In this document: piece by piece, positions 48,746 to 57,357 of the stretch | How positions within the stretch are numbered: the stretch's first letter is position 1 | Layout: each line of letters starts with the position of its first letter | Assembly: GCF_000715495.1 (NCBI RefSeq) | Contig: NZ_JNLX01000157.1 | Span: 25,764-89,763 of the forward strand | Direction: 5' to 3' | Length of the DNA: 64,000 bases | DNA from: Hymenobacter sp. IS2118 | GTDB taxonomy: Bacteria > Bacteroidota > Bacteroidia > Cytophagales > Hymenobacteraceae | Made by a program: the position numbers and the translations under genes | The notes under the pieces: generated by a model | Told to the model about the DNA's origin: nothing | Database searches by the model: none | The model's input: only the letters and a program-made list of their open reading frames with translations

Positions 48746-49552
48746 ATGCTGTTTCCTTCTTCTGTTGTTGCGCCGCAGGGCACGCTCGTGCTATTTGGCG
48801 GCGGCGACGACGACCCCATGCTGGCCCTGCTGGCCGGCCTGATACCCGGCCAGTCGGCCATTATTGAAGTGCTCACCACGGCTACCCGCCGCCAGCCAGC
48901 CCGCACTGCTGCCGCCTACGCGCACTCCTGGCACCAGCTCGATTGCCCCCACGTGCGCCACCTGCGCGTGGACGAAACCCACCCGCCCGACGACCCCGCC
49001 ACGCTGGCCCGGCTGCGTAAGGCCACGCTCGTTTTCCTGAGCGGCGGCGACCAGGAGCGCCTCACCGACTTCCTGCTCAATACCGAGTTTCTGACCATTC
49101 TAAAGGATAAATACCAGCACGAGGCCGGCTTCGTGCTGGCCGGCACCAGCGCTGGTGCCTCGGCCATTGCCGAGTTCATGCTGGTGTATGGCCACGGCTG
49201 GCGCAGCCTCAAAAGCGGCCACATCGCGGTGAAGCCGGGCCTGGGCCTGCTGCCCGGCGTGGTGCTCGACCAGCACTTTGCCGAGCGCGGGCGCTACCCT
49301 CGCCTCCTGCACGCGGTGCTGGCCCAGCCCGAGCTGCTGGGCGTGGGCCTGAGCGAGGAAACCGGTATTATCATCCGGCCCGGCCAGCCCATGCAGGTTT
49401 TTGGCGATGAAGTAGTGGTAGTCGTGGACGCCTCCGAAGTCACGCATAACAACCTGCCCGGCCTGCCCGACGGCCAGATGATTAGCGGCCACGGCCTGCG
49501 CCTGCACCTGCTCGTAGCCGGCCAACAGTTACAGTTGAGAGTGCCTGAGTAG
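48746..49552 (+). CDS. Cyanophycinase-like peptidase (S51 family)
   Basis: 268 residues. Class-I glutamine-amidotransferase-like fold of peptidase family S51: GTLVLFGGGDDDP at the start, FLSGGDQERL, nucleophile elbow LAGTSAGASAIAEFM (Ser about 137), GLGLLPGVVLDQHFAERGR with its histidine. Cyanophycinases cleave beta-Asp-Arg polymers; no cyanophycin synthetase is in the window, so the substrate may be another beta-aspartyl peptide. The ATG at 48746 was chosen; a TTG two codons upstream is less likely. Confidence 0.85.
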   Translation: MLFPSSVVAPQGTLVLFGGGDDDPMLALLAGLIPGQSAIIEVLTTATRRQPARTAAAYAHSWHQLDCPHVRHLRVDETHPPDDPATLARLRKATLVFLSGGDQERLTDFLLNTEFLTILKDKYQHEAGFVLAGTSAGASAIAEFMLVYGHGWRSLKSGHIAVKPGLGLLPGVVLDQHFAERGRYPRLLHAVLAQPELLGVGLSEETGIIIRPGQPMQVFGDEVVVVVDASEVTHNNLPGLPDGQMISGHGLRLHLLVAGQQLQLRVPE

Positions 49553-49586
49553 CAGAGTAGCTGAGTGGCGAAGTGACTTCTCAATC

Positions 49587-49736
49587 AGGACTTACGCAAC
49601 CGCCTTTCTAACGAGCTTTCTCGCAGAGGTCCGCAGAGGTAAAACGCGGAGGTTCGCAGATTTGGCTATCTGACCTCGGAGAACCTCCGCGTTTTACCTC
49701 TGCGGACCTCTGCGAGAAATACCGTGCGTAAGCCCT
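49587..49736. repeat. Long palindromic element (GCAGAGGTCCGCAGAGG family)
   Basis: 39-bp perfect arms (49617-49655; 49681-49719) with outer arms GGACTTACGCA / TGCGTAAGCCC. A weaker inverted pair (GTAGCAGAGTAGCTGAGTGG at 49551-49570 and its near complement at 49754-49775) brackets the whole. It fills the spacer 49553-49802. Confidence 0.88.
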
Positions 49737-49802
49737 GTTAATGTAAACTCGCCTCACTCAGTTACTCCGCTACGCAGTCACTCCTGGGGCACCAAACCGG
49801 CC

Positions 49803-49810
49803 TACCTTTG
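49803..49810 (+). promoter_or_regulatory. -7 promoter element TACCTTTG for the lipoprotein gene
   Basis: Exact TAnnTTTG match. Transcription would start near 49817, which favours the ATG at 49843 over the earlier one at 49816. Confidence 0.6.
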
Positions 49811-49842
49811 CGTTGATGCCGCGAAATCAATCTGTGCGATTC

Positions 49843-50898
49843 ATGCGTATTTTCCGTTTGGGGCTGCGGCCGCTACGTTTTCTGTCTTTGATACTCGTGC
49901 TGGGCACGCTGCTGCCGTGGGCTTGTACCCGCAAGGCTGTTTCCTTCAACAGCAGCCCCGAACAGTCTGTGGCGCTGGCGTCCGGGGCCGATACGCTGAC
50001 CCAAACCAGCGACACGCTCGATGGCCAGCCGTCGCTCAGCACCGCCCGCAAAGTGGTGCTGACCAAGGAGCAGGACCGCGCCGCCAAAGAGGCCGAAAAG
50101 GAAGCCCAGCGCAAGCCCAAAAAGAAAAAGAAGGTTTTCCTGGGTGAGAAAATCAAGCGGGCCTACACCAAATCGGGGCCCAAAGGCCGGAGCCAGATTA
50201 TCGAGGTATTCTACTTCCTCAAGTTCCCGATGCCGCTCAATGACTACGCCCCGGCGCACTATTACTACGATACCAAAAAGCGCCGCATCCTGAAGCTGGC
50301 CGCCGCCGAAGAAGACGAGCCCACGCTCAGAATCCTGCACGGCCCTTACAAAAAGCTACAAAATAACCAGGTTATCGAAACTGGTTACTACGCGCTGGGA
50401 ACCCGGCACCTGCGCTGGGAGCGGTTCGACCGCAACGGGGTTCTCCTGACCAAGGTGCACTACGAAATGGGTTTTCCGCGCGATGCCAACGTGAGCTACT
50501 ACGGCCAGGACCGCGCCAAAATCAACGAAGTAGTGCCCTACGTGAACGGCAAGCTGGAAGGCGACTACGCCAAGTTTCTGGACAATGGCCAGCCCGACTG
50601 GCGCGGCCAGTTCGAGAACGGTCGGCGCGTGGGCGTCTGGACCAAATACTGGGGCTTCCGCGGCCGCCGCCACTACGAGTACCAGTACGCCGAATCTGGC
50701 TACGACCCGGAAATAGCCGAGCCGGAGCTTATCCGGGAGTACAACCGCAATTTCGTGGTCATCTACGACAAGGAAAAGAACATCGACAAACGCGGTGAGC
50801 CCGATGCCGTAGACCGGCCCGGTGCCACCCGCCGCCCCGGCTACACGCCGCGCCCGGCCCGCCGCGCGCCTAGCAAAGTGGCTCCTAAAAAGCGCTAG
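49843..50898 (+). CDS. Lipoprotein with MORN/YwqK-like repeats
   Basis: 351 residues. The N-terminus has a lipoprotein-type signal (FLSLILVLGTLLPWAC, Cys about 28). A Lys-rich linker (KEQDRAAKEAEKEAQRKPKKKKK) is followed by repeated short beta units of the MORN/YwqK type (VPYVNGKLEGDYAKFLDNGQPDWRGQFENGRRVGVWTKYW). The tail is basic (GATRRPGYTPRPARRAPSK). Similar Cytophagales lipoproteins exist, without known role. The ATG at 49843 is chosen on the promoter evidence. Confidence 0.75.
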   Translation: MRIFRLGLRPLRFLSLILVLGTLLPWACTRKAVSFNSSPEQSVALASGADTLTQTSDTLDGQPSLSTARKVVLTKEQDRAAKEAEKEAQRKPKKKKKVFLGEKIKRAYTKSGPKGRSQIIEVFYFLKFPMPLNDYAPAHYYYDTKKRRILKLAAAEEDEPTLRILHGPYKKLQNNQVIETGYYALGTRHLRWERFDRNGVLLTKVHYEMGFPRDANVSYYGQDRAKINEVVPYVNGKLEGDYAKFLDNGQPDWRGQFENGRRVGVWTKYWGFRGRRHYEYQYAESGYDPEIAEPELIREYNRNFVVIYDKEKNIDKRGEPDAVDRPGATRRPGYTPRPARRAPSKVAPKKR

Positions 50899-50905
50899 CC
50901 CAGGC

Positions 50906-51265
50906 TCAATAAAAAGCGTCCTCGAAGTGCTCGATGAGGAAGCCGCTGCTAAGCAGCGTCAGGGCCACGATGTCGAAGCGGATGTCGCCGCGCCAGTCCA
51001 GCTCTTCCTGCAGGTGCGTGGCGGCCAGTCGGAATAACTCCTTTTTGCGGGCCGATACGAACGTTTCGGGCGGGCCGTACTGGCCGGAAGAGCGGGTTTT
51101 GACCTCCACGAACACCAGCAATACCGTGCCCAACTGCAGCACTAGGTCTACTTCGGCCCGGCCGTGGCGGTAGCCGCGGGCCAGCACCTGGTACCCCTGG
51201 GCGAGGAAAAATTCGGCGGCTGCCGTTTCGCCGGCTTGGCCTAACTCGTGGGGCGCATGGGCCAT
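50906..51265 (-). CDS. YraN family endonuclease-fold protein (UPF0102)
   Basis: 119 residues. Restriction-endonuclease-like fold with the conserved active-site pattern: HELGQAGETAAAEFFLAQGYQVLARGYRHGRAEVDLV (acidic residue in the EVD position) and VFVEVKTRSS (ExK). YraN proteins are predicted nucleases without a settled role. The ATG at 51265 gives the usual length. It ends 7 bases from the facing lipoprotein gene. Confidence 0.9.
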   Translation of the reverse strand: MAHAPHELGQAGETAAAEFFLAQGYQVLARGYRHGRAEVDLVLQLGTVLLVFVEVKTRSSGQYGPPETFVSARKKELFRLAATHLQEELDWRGDIRFDIVALTLLSSGFLIEHFEDAFY

Positions 51266-51396
51266 TTCAGCATTCGAGGAGAGCCACTGATGCGGCCAGT
51301 GAGGAACCAGCCGCAAGCTAGCCGCTGGCGCGCAGATGTCCGGGCCGGTTATTGAGCCGCCATTAGGGAGGGGGTGCCAATGCCTACTACGCTTAG

Positions 51397-51404
51397 TATC
51401 TTTG
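51397..51404 (+). promoter_or_regulatory. -7 promoter element TATCTTTG for lipB
   Basis: Exact TAnnTTTG match 26 bases before the ATG of lipB. Confidence 0.65.
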
Positions 51405-51429
51405 TGTCCCGTTTCACTATTCCTAATTC

Positions 51430-52242
51430 ATGGCTGCTTCCGTCGGACAGTTACCGTCTCCAATGCGCGCCGCCGATGAGGTGCAGGAATCCAGCAGTCG
51501 GCCCAACCGCTCGTTGCAGGTGCAGCGCCTGGGCCTGGTAGATTACGTGGCCACCTGGGACCGTCAGGAAGCACTGATGGCAGCCACCATCGCCATCAAA
51601 ACCCAAAACCGGCAGGCAGAAACCACCGGCGCCGCACCAGCCCCGACGCCCAACCACCTGCTGCTCTGCGAACACCCGCACACCTACACGCTGGGCAAAA
51701 GCGGCAAGCCCGAACACCTGCTGCTCGATGAGGCGGCGTTGGCAGCGCACGGGGCCAGCTTCCACCGCATCAACCGGGGCGGCGACATCACCTACCACGG
51801 CCCCGGCCAGCTGGTGGGCTACCCCATCCTGGACCTCGACAACTTCCGGCCCGATATTCACTGGTACCTGCGCACGTTGGAGGAAGCCGTTATCCGCACC
51901 CTGGCGGAGTACGGCCTCCGCGCCGGGCGCATTGCCGGCCTCACCGGCGTATGGCTCGATTGGGAAGAAGGCGCGCCCAACCCGCGCAAAATCTGCGCTC
52001 TCGGCGTGAAATGCAGCCGTTGGGTAACGCTGCACGGATTCGCGCTCAACGTGAATCCGGACCTCGCCTATTTCGGCCACATCGTGCCCTGCGGCATTAC
52101 CGACAAGGCCGTGACTTCTCTGGCACAAGAGTTGGGAACTGCCACACCCGTCACCGTGGCCGAAGTGCAGGAGCGGCTGCTGCCCCACCTGGCCGAGCTG
52201 CTGGGCGCCGATTTATCTGCTTCCGATTTTTCAAAAGCGTAG
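51430..52242 (+). CDS. lipB: Octanoyl-[ACP]:protein N-octanoyltransferase LipB
   Basis: 270 residues. LipB signature: RGGDITYHGPGQLVGYPILDL (about 116-136), catalytic lysine in ICALGVKCSRWVTLHGFALNV, and FGHIVPCGITDKAVTSL with the catalytic cysteine. It moves octanoate from ACP to lipoyl domains in lipoate synthesis. The N-terminal 30 residues before QRLGLVDY are extra and not conserved. lipA is not in the window. Confidence 0.94.
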   Translation: MAASVGQLPSPMRAADEVQESSSRPNRSLQVQRLGLVDYVATWDRQEALMAATIAIKTQNRQAETTGAAPAPTPNHLLLCEHPHTYTLGKSGKPEHLLLDEAALAAHGASFHRINRGGDITYHGPGQLVGYPILDLDNFRPDIHWYLRTLEEAVIRTLAEYGLRAGRIAGLTGVWLDWEEGAPNPRKICALGVKCSRWVTLHGFALNVNPDLAYFGHIVPCGITDKAVTSLAQELGTATPVTVAEVQERLLPHLAELLGADLSASDFSKA

Positions 52243-52295
52243 CCGACTGCCGGCTCTCGGCACGGTTACCGCAAGCGAGTTAAAATACTGATTTT

Positions 52296-52712
52296 GTGAA
52301 ACAAGACATTCTTTTCGAGCCAGTAGCGGGCGTTTCCGTCGCCATCGTCCCCGACGATGAAGCCCTGACCCCCGATGGACAGCCCATTTGGCAAGTCTAC
52401 TTGCTGAACCACAATGCTTTTCCCCTGCAAAATGTCATCGTGAATGCCAACGGCTACGGCCAGCGCGAAGATGGGGAACCGGTGCGTACGTCCACGCTAC
52501 GCTACCTTTTTGAGGAAGTGCAGCCCCATACGGCCGTCCCCATCGAGCCCATCGAAGCCGCCTTGTTTCACCTTAATAATCAGTATTGGGTGAGTTATTA
52601 CGTTGGTCCTCAGATTTTTGATAAGAAATTTATTTTTGTGCCGGATTCCATCGTGGCCGGCAATTGCACGCCCATTGCTTTGCTCGACCGGGCTGGGGTA
52701 TTGCACGGCTAG
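52296..52712 (+). CDS. Conserved hypothetical protein
   Basis: 138 residues, acidic, beta-rich (VSVAIVPDDEALTPDGQPIWQVYLLNHNAFPLQNVIVNANGYG ... WVSYYVGPQIFDKKFIFVPDSI). I recognise it only as a type of small cytoplasmic protein common in Cytophagales, without known function. The start is GTG at 52296. It lies 53 bases after lipB and 59 bases before the WecA-like gene in the same direction, so may share their transcript. Confidence 0.65.
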   Translation: MKQDILFEPVAGVSVAIVPDDEALTPDGQPIWQVYLLNHNAFPLQNVIVNANGYGQREDGEPVRTSTLRYLFEEVQPHTAVPIEPIEAALFHLNNQYWVSYYVGPQIFDKKFIFVPDSIVAGNCTPIALLDRAGVLHG

Positions 52713-52771
52713 CCGGCGGTCAGCACCACAATCAATCAGATACTATTAATTTAGAACATAAAAATCACTCT

Positions 52772-53857
52772 ATGAATAACCTCGATATTCCTTTGGGCCT
52801 GTCCTGGATGTGGGCACTTCTCGTGTCGCTCTTTGCCGTGCCTTCTATCATCTACATTGCCCACCTCAAAAACATGCTCGACACGCCCAATGGGCGCACC
52901 GTGCACATGTCGCTCACGCCGCGGCTGGGCGGCGTGGCGGTGTTTGCGGGCTTTATGTCGGCCCTCACCATCTTTGCCCCGCTCGAAAACGGCGCCAAAG
53001 AGCTGCTGGCAGGCTGCATCATCCTCTTCTTCGTCGGGCTGAAAGATGATTTGGTGGGCATGTCGGTATCGAAAAAGTTCGTGGGCCAACTGCTGGCAAC
53101 CGGCATTGTGATGATAATGGCCGATGTCCGCATCACCAGCTTTCAGGGGATTCTGGGTGTGCATAGCTTGCCGGTAGGCATCAGCTACGCCTTCACCCTG
53201 GGCGTCATCGTGGGCATCACCAACGCCATCAACCTTATCGATGGCCTCGATGGCCTGGCGGGTACTATCGTATTGATTATCTGCAGCACTTTCGGCTATT
53301 ATTTCTATGCCTACGGTGGTTCCGGCTACGGCAACTACGCCTACGTGTCCGTCTGCCTGATTGGGGGCTTGCTGGGTTTTTTGCGGTATAATTTCCATCG
53401 CGCATCCATCTTCATGGGCGACACGGGCTCCCTGGTTTGCGGCTTTATCGTGTCCGTGCTGGCCATTCAGTTCATTGAGATGGGCCTGCGGGTGGGCGAG
53501 CCGTTTGGCTCCTCCGCGCCGTCGGTAGCCGTCGGAATTTTGTTTGTGCCGTTGTTTGATACGCTGCGGGTTTTTTCGCTGCGGATGCTGGCTGGCCGCT
53601 CGCCCTTTTCCCCAGACAAAAACCACATTCACCACCGCATTCTGGCCATGGGCTTTCAGCAAATCAGCACCGTGCTCCTGCTGGGCTTGCTCAATATCCT
53701 GGTCATTCTGTTCGTGATTCGGTTTGCCGCGCTTGGCAACACGGTGCTTATCGCCGCGTTGGCTGGGTTCTCCGCCTTGCTAAGCATCTTCTTTGGCGTT
53801 TACCAAAGTCGCATTTCCCGTCGCCAGCTGCTGGCCGCCGAAACCCCGGTAAGCTAG
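52772..53857 (+). CDS. MraY/WecA-family UDP-sugar:polyprenyl-phosphate transferase
   Basis: 361 residues, about ten membrane helices. Family motifs: GRTVHMSLTPRLGGVAVF after helix 1, FVGLKDDLVGMS (aspartate pair), NAINLIDGLDGLAGT (catalytic Asp region), FMGDTGSLVCG, and the histidine motif DKNHIHHRIL. The latter is typical of WecA/TagO rather than MraY. It would start an O-antigen, capsule or other surface glycan by loading undecaprenyl phosphate. The ATG at 52772 begins helix 1 correctly. No other glycan genes are adjacent. Confidence 0.88.
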   Translation: MNNLDIPLGLSWMWALLVSLFAVPSIIYIAHLKNMLDTPNGRTVHMSLTPRLGGVAVFAGFMSALTIFAPLENGAKELLAGCIILFFVGLKDDLVGMSVSKKFVGQLLATGIVMIMADVRITSFQGILGVHSLPVGISYAFTLGVIVGITNAINLIDGLDGLAGTIVLIICSTFGYYFYAYGGSGYGNYAYVSVCLIGGLLGFLRYNFHRASIFMGDTGSLVCGFIVSVLAIQFIEMGLRVGEPFGSSAPSVAVGILFVPLFDTLRVFSLRMLAGRSPFSPDKNHIHHRILAMGFQQISTVLLLGLLNILVILFVIRFAALGNTVLIAALAGFSALLSIFFGVYQSRISRRQLLAAETPVS

Positions 53858-53874
53858 CCACCACTTCCGTCCAC

Positions 53875-55065
53875 ATGGCAGTTCCGGGCTCCTTGCGCAC
53901 CTTTTGCCTGTTTCTCGGCAGCCTCTTGCTTGCGCTAGCGACGGCCCGGAGTCCGGCGCGGGCCAGCGAGTACCGCCAGCTGCCTCCTGCCGCGCCCACG
54001 GCCCTCACCGCCGAGTGGCTCATTCACGATGCCGTCCGCAACCGGCTTATTCTGTACCTGCCGGGCTACCACCAGCCTGCCCATGCTTACTACCAGTGGG
54101 TGCAGGTCGAGCGGAACCAGCCATTTCCGCTGTCCTTCGCCGCCCAGCCGGGCCTGAGCTTGTTTTTGGACAACCAGCTGATTTTTACGGCCCGTGCCGC
54201 CGCCACGTATGCAGTTGACATCGCGCAGCTATTGCCGGCGCAGCTAGCACCCGGCCGGCACCTGCTGGCCGTTTGGCAGCCGGAAGGCAACCCGGCCCTG
54301 GCCTCTTTCCTGGGCGTGAGCAGCCGCGGCCTCGTCGATGGCCAGGCGAAAGCGCGGGTAGGAGAAGCACAGCCCCGGTTACCCAGCCCCCAGGGCCAGA
54401 ACGTTTACCTGGGCTTCTTGCTGGTAATAGGCCTCTCGTATGGGGCGGTACGTTCCACCTATCAGCTAGGCATGGCTCGTATTTTTCAGGTTGAGGAGCT
54501 ATTTGGGAACGGCAGCAACCAACAGGCCTTTCTAAGCAAACCGGCATTCACCCTGCTTAATCTGCTCTTGGTGGGGCTGTTCTCCTTGTCGTTTGGTTTG
54601 CTGCTCACTGCCATCCACACCGACCTGCAGAACCTGCCTTTATTGCGGCGTTTCTTCAATGTGCCCGAAACCGCGATTGCGGTGCGGGTGCTGCTCTACA
54701 CCGTCATTATAGCTGTCTTTGTTTTTGGCAAGTACTTGTACATAGGGGTTTTGGGCTACATTTTTGGCCTGCAATCACTTGTGAATATGCAATACCGGGA
54801 ATTTCTGCGAACTACGCTGCTGGCCGGTTTGGCGCTGCCCTTGGTGCTGTTGCTTTACCTCAGCCTGAATAGCAGCTATCCGCAACCCGTGGCTTGGGCG
54901 GCCAGCGCCGCCATTGGAATCGTCCTTGTCGGTACTGTACTGCGCGTTGGCCACACCCTTCACCGCCATGCCTCCCTGCTGAATCTGCATTTGTTTGCCT
55001 ACCTTTGTGCAACTGAAGTACTGCCCTTATTGGTTTTGCTTAAGGTTGTTGTTTTTACTTACTGA
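53875..55065 (+). CDS. DUF4271 membrane protein
   Basis: 396 residues. A signal-like first helix (about 8-24), a soluble domain (about 35-165), then seven or so membrane helices (from about 180). The C-terminal half, with FGKYLYIGVLGYIFGLQSLVNMQYREFLRT, matches DUF4271, a Bacteroidota family often beside hemD and T9SS genes, as here. Function is unknown. It follows the WecA-like gene after 17 bases and precedes hemD; a TACCTTTG at 54998-55005 inside it could serve hemD. Confidence 0.75.
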   Translation: MAVPGSLRTFCLFLGSLLLALATARSPARASEYRQLPPAAPTALTAEWLIHDAVRNRLILYLPGYHQPAHAYYQWVQVERNQPFPLSFAAQPGLSLFLDNQLIFTARAAATYAVDIAQLLPAQLAPGRHLLAVWQPEGNPALASFLGVSSRGLVDGQAKARVGEAQPRLPSPQGQNVYLGFLLVIGLSYGAVRSTYQLGMARIFQVEELFGNGSNQQAFLSKPAFTLLNLLLVGLFSLSFGLLLTAIHTDLQNLPLLRRFFNVPETAIAVRVLLYTVIIAVFVFGKYLYIGVLGYIFGLQSLVNMQYREFLRTTLLAGLALPLVLLLYLSLNSSYPQPVAWAASAAIGIVLVGTVLRVGHTLHRHASLLNLHLFAYLCATEVLPLLVLLKVVVFTY

Positions 55066-55142
55066 CAAGCTTTCGCCTCATACTTCGCATTAGCTCATCT
55101 TGCTTCTCCTTATTGTTCTAATACTACCCTTTCAACTCCTGT

Positions 55143-55931
55143 ATGGCCGAGAGTGCAGATAAGCCGGGCACAGGCCGGCATGCCAAGCGCATTACGAGTA
55201 TCCTGGTTACCCAGCCCACGCCCACCAACGACGTATCTCCCTACTTCGCAATTGCCGAAAAATATGGCATTAAGGTAGATTTTCGGGAGTTTATCGAAGT
55301 GCAGCCGGTGTCCTACAAGGACTTTCGGCGCGAAAAGATAAATATATTGGACTTTACAGCGGTTATTTTTACCAGCCGCAATGCCGTTGACCATTTCTTT
55401 CGCATCTGTCAGGAAGCAAAGCTGGAAATGCCCGCCGAGATGAAGTATTTCTGCATCTCGGAGCAGACTGCGAACTATTTGCAGAAGTACATCGTGTTGC
55501 GTAAGCGTAAGCTATTTGTGGGCGAACGCACGGCAGCGGATTTGTTCGATGTCATCAAAAAGCACAAAGGCGAAACGTTTTTGTATCCTTGCTCCGATAT
55601 CCGCAAAGACGACTTACCGGTATTCATGCGGGCCAACAACCTGAAATTCTCCGAGGCAGTCATCTACCACACCGTGGCCAGCGACCTATCCGACCTTTCA
55701 GATGTCAAGTACGACTGCATTGCCTTTTTCAGTCCGTCGGGCATCAGCTCGCTCTTCATCAATTTTCCCGATTTTGTGCAGGAGGGCACGCGTATGGCGG
55801 CTTTCGGTCCCACCACGGCCAAAGCTGTTATTGATGCCGGCCTAATTCTTGACATCGAAGCTCCTCATCCCAATGCCCCGTCGATGACCGGCGCCATTGA
55901 AGCCTACATCCGGCAGCATTCCCAAAGCTAA
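55143..55931 (+). CDS. hemD: Uroporphyrinogen-III synthase (HemD)
   Basis: 262 residues. The HemD double-domain fold is indicated by ITSILVTQPTPTNDVSPYFAIAEKYGIKVDF at the start, DFTAVIFTSRNAVDHFF, and CIAFFSPSGISSLFINFPDF ... AAFGPTTAKAVIDAGL in the second half. It cyclises hydroxymethylbilane in tetrapyrrole synthesis. Other haem genes are absent. The combination DUF4271-hemD-T9SS genes is a recurring neighbourhood in Bacteroidota as far as I know. Confidence 0.85.
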   Translation: MAESADKPGTGRHAKRITSILVTQPTPTNDVSPYFAIAEKYGIKVDFREFIEVQPVSYKDFRREKINILDFTAVIFTSRNAVDHFFRICQEAKLEMPAEMKYFCISEQTANYLQKYIVLRKRKLFVGERTAADLFDVIKKHKGETFLYPCSDIRKDDLPVFMRANNLKFSEAVIYHTVASDLSDLSDVKYDCIAFFSPSGISSLFINFPDFVQEGTRMAAFGPTTAKAVIDAGLILDIEAPHPNAPSMTGAIEAYIRQHSQS

Positions 55932-56113
55932 ACAGGCAAGGCGAGTCCCAAAAACGCCAGTTCCAGTGGCCGGTATGCCCGAATAACCAGACTGCGGCGC
56001 AAGCCACTCGGGAACCGTTTCTTTAAAGAATGTTTTTGGCTTACATTTGGTAGCTGTTCTCCCTCGGTACTACCTTTCCGTCTCTTCTTTTTCTACTCGT
56101 CTATCCCTACACT

Positions 56114-57109
56114 ATGAAAGTAACGTTTTTCGCGACGCTGCTGCTCTCTGTTGTAGCGGGTACCGCTTTTGCGCAGCAACAGCCGCAGTTCACCCAATAC
56201 GGGACGAACGGGATGCATCTCAACCCGGCTTACGCCGGCGTCAAAGGTTACGGAGAAGTCAACATGATTCTGCGTTACCAGTACTTGAACTACGGGACAT
56301 ATGGCGACGCCAACGGTTCGCCCCGCACCGGGCTCATCACCGGGTCGTTGCCGGTGCTGGCTACCAACGGCGGCGTGGGGCTGGCCGTGTATTATGACCA
56401 GGCCGGTATGGCCAAAATGACCAATGCAGCCCTTTCGTACTCGCAACACGTCAAGTTGGGTTCCGGAACGCTGGGTATCGGTCTGCAAGGCCTTTATACT
56501 TATTTGGGAAAAGGTACTTACATCGCCATCGACGAAGACGACATCAACGTGCCCAAAAATGCTTCCGACAGCAAGTTTGACATGGGTGCCGGGCTTTGGT
56601 ACGAAGCCCCTAAATTCTATGCTGGCCTGAGCGTGAACAACCTGCTCCGTTCCGAATACACTTTCAAGAGTGGCGGCACCGAAGGTACCCCTAGCCAGTA
56701 CCTGGCTGAAAATCACGCGTATTTAACGGCTGGGTACAATATAGACGCGTCATCCAACGTTGTCGTGACACCTACCGTGCTGGTAAAAGCGGTGTTGCCA
56801 GGCAAGTTCTCCAGTAGTAGCAAATTTAATGACGCGAAGAACTACTCCTTAGAAGGCGGCATCCGGGGCACGCTTGATGACAAGTACTGGGCGGGCGTCA
56901 ATTACCGACACGAAGAATCAGTATCAGCGCTGCTTGGGCTAAGTTTTGGAAGTGATAACGCGATACGATTTGGATATGCCTTCGATTTTATAGCTTTTAA
57001 CCAGGATGCCCGAGCATTTAGCTCACACGAAATTATGCTATCTTATCGACTGCCGAAACCGAGTTTGATTACTCGCCCGGCTATCCGAACGCCACGCTAC
57101 AGCTTCTAA
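56114..57109 (+). CDS. PorP/SprF family type IX secretion outer-membrane protein
   Basis: 331 residues. Signal peptide MKVTFFATLLLSVVAGTAFA, then the family start QQQPQFTQYGTNGMHLNPAYAGVKGYGE with conserved NPAYAG. The remainder alternates beta strands as in the outer-membrane barrel (SGTLGIGLQGLYTYLGKG, FDMGAGLWYEAPKFYAGLSVNN). Members attach cargo or the complex to the cell surface during gliding and secretion. It leads directly into gldK-N, with a 248-base spacer that shows no gene. Weak -7 match TACCTTTC at 56067-56074. Confidence 0.88.
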   Translation: MKVTFFATLLLSVVAGTAFAQQQPQFTQYGTNGMHLNPAYAGVKGYGEVNMILRYQYLNYGTYGDANGSPRTGLITGSLPVLATNGGVGLAVYYDQAGMAKMTNAALSYSQHVKLGSGTLGIGLQGLYTYLGKGTYIAIDEDDINVPKNASDSKFDMGAGLWYEAPKFYAGLSVNNLLRSEYTFKSGGTEGTPSQYLAENHAYLTAGYNIDASSNVVVTPTVLVKAVLPGKFSSSSKFNDAKNYSLEGGIRGTLDDKYWAGVNYRHEESVSALLGLSFGSDNAIRFGYAFDFIAFNQDARAFSSHEIMLSYRLPKPSLITRPAIRTPRYSF

Positions 57110-57357
57110 TTCTCCTATTTTATCATTCCGCTATAAAGACGCGGGTTTTTATCGTAAGTTAGGATAAATTCCAGTCTGCCACTTTACTTTCAAAACGGAT
57201 TAACCGAGTTATTCACGCCATTCAGCGTGTTTGTTGCTCATTTCGTCGCCTGCGAGGAAAGGCAGGTATTGTACCTCATCCTAAAAAAGTGTAGATTTGT
57301 CAACCCATTCAACTGTACTTTAGCAGTATTGGCAATTAAAACAGAAATTAACCTCTC

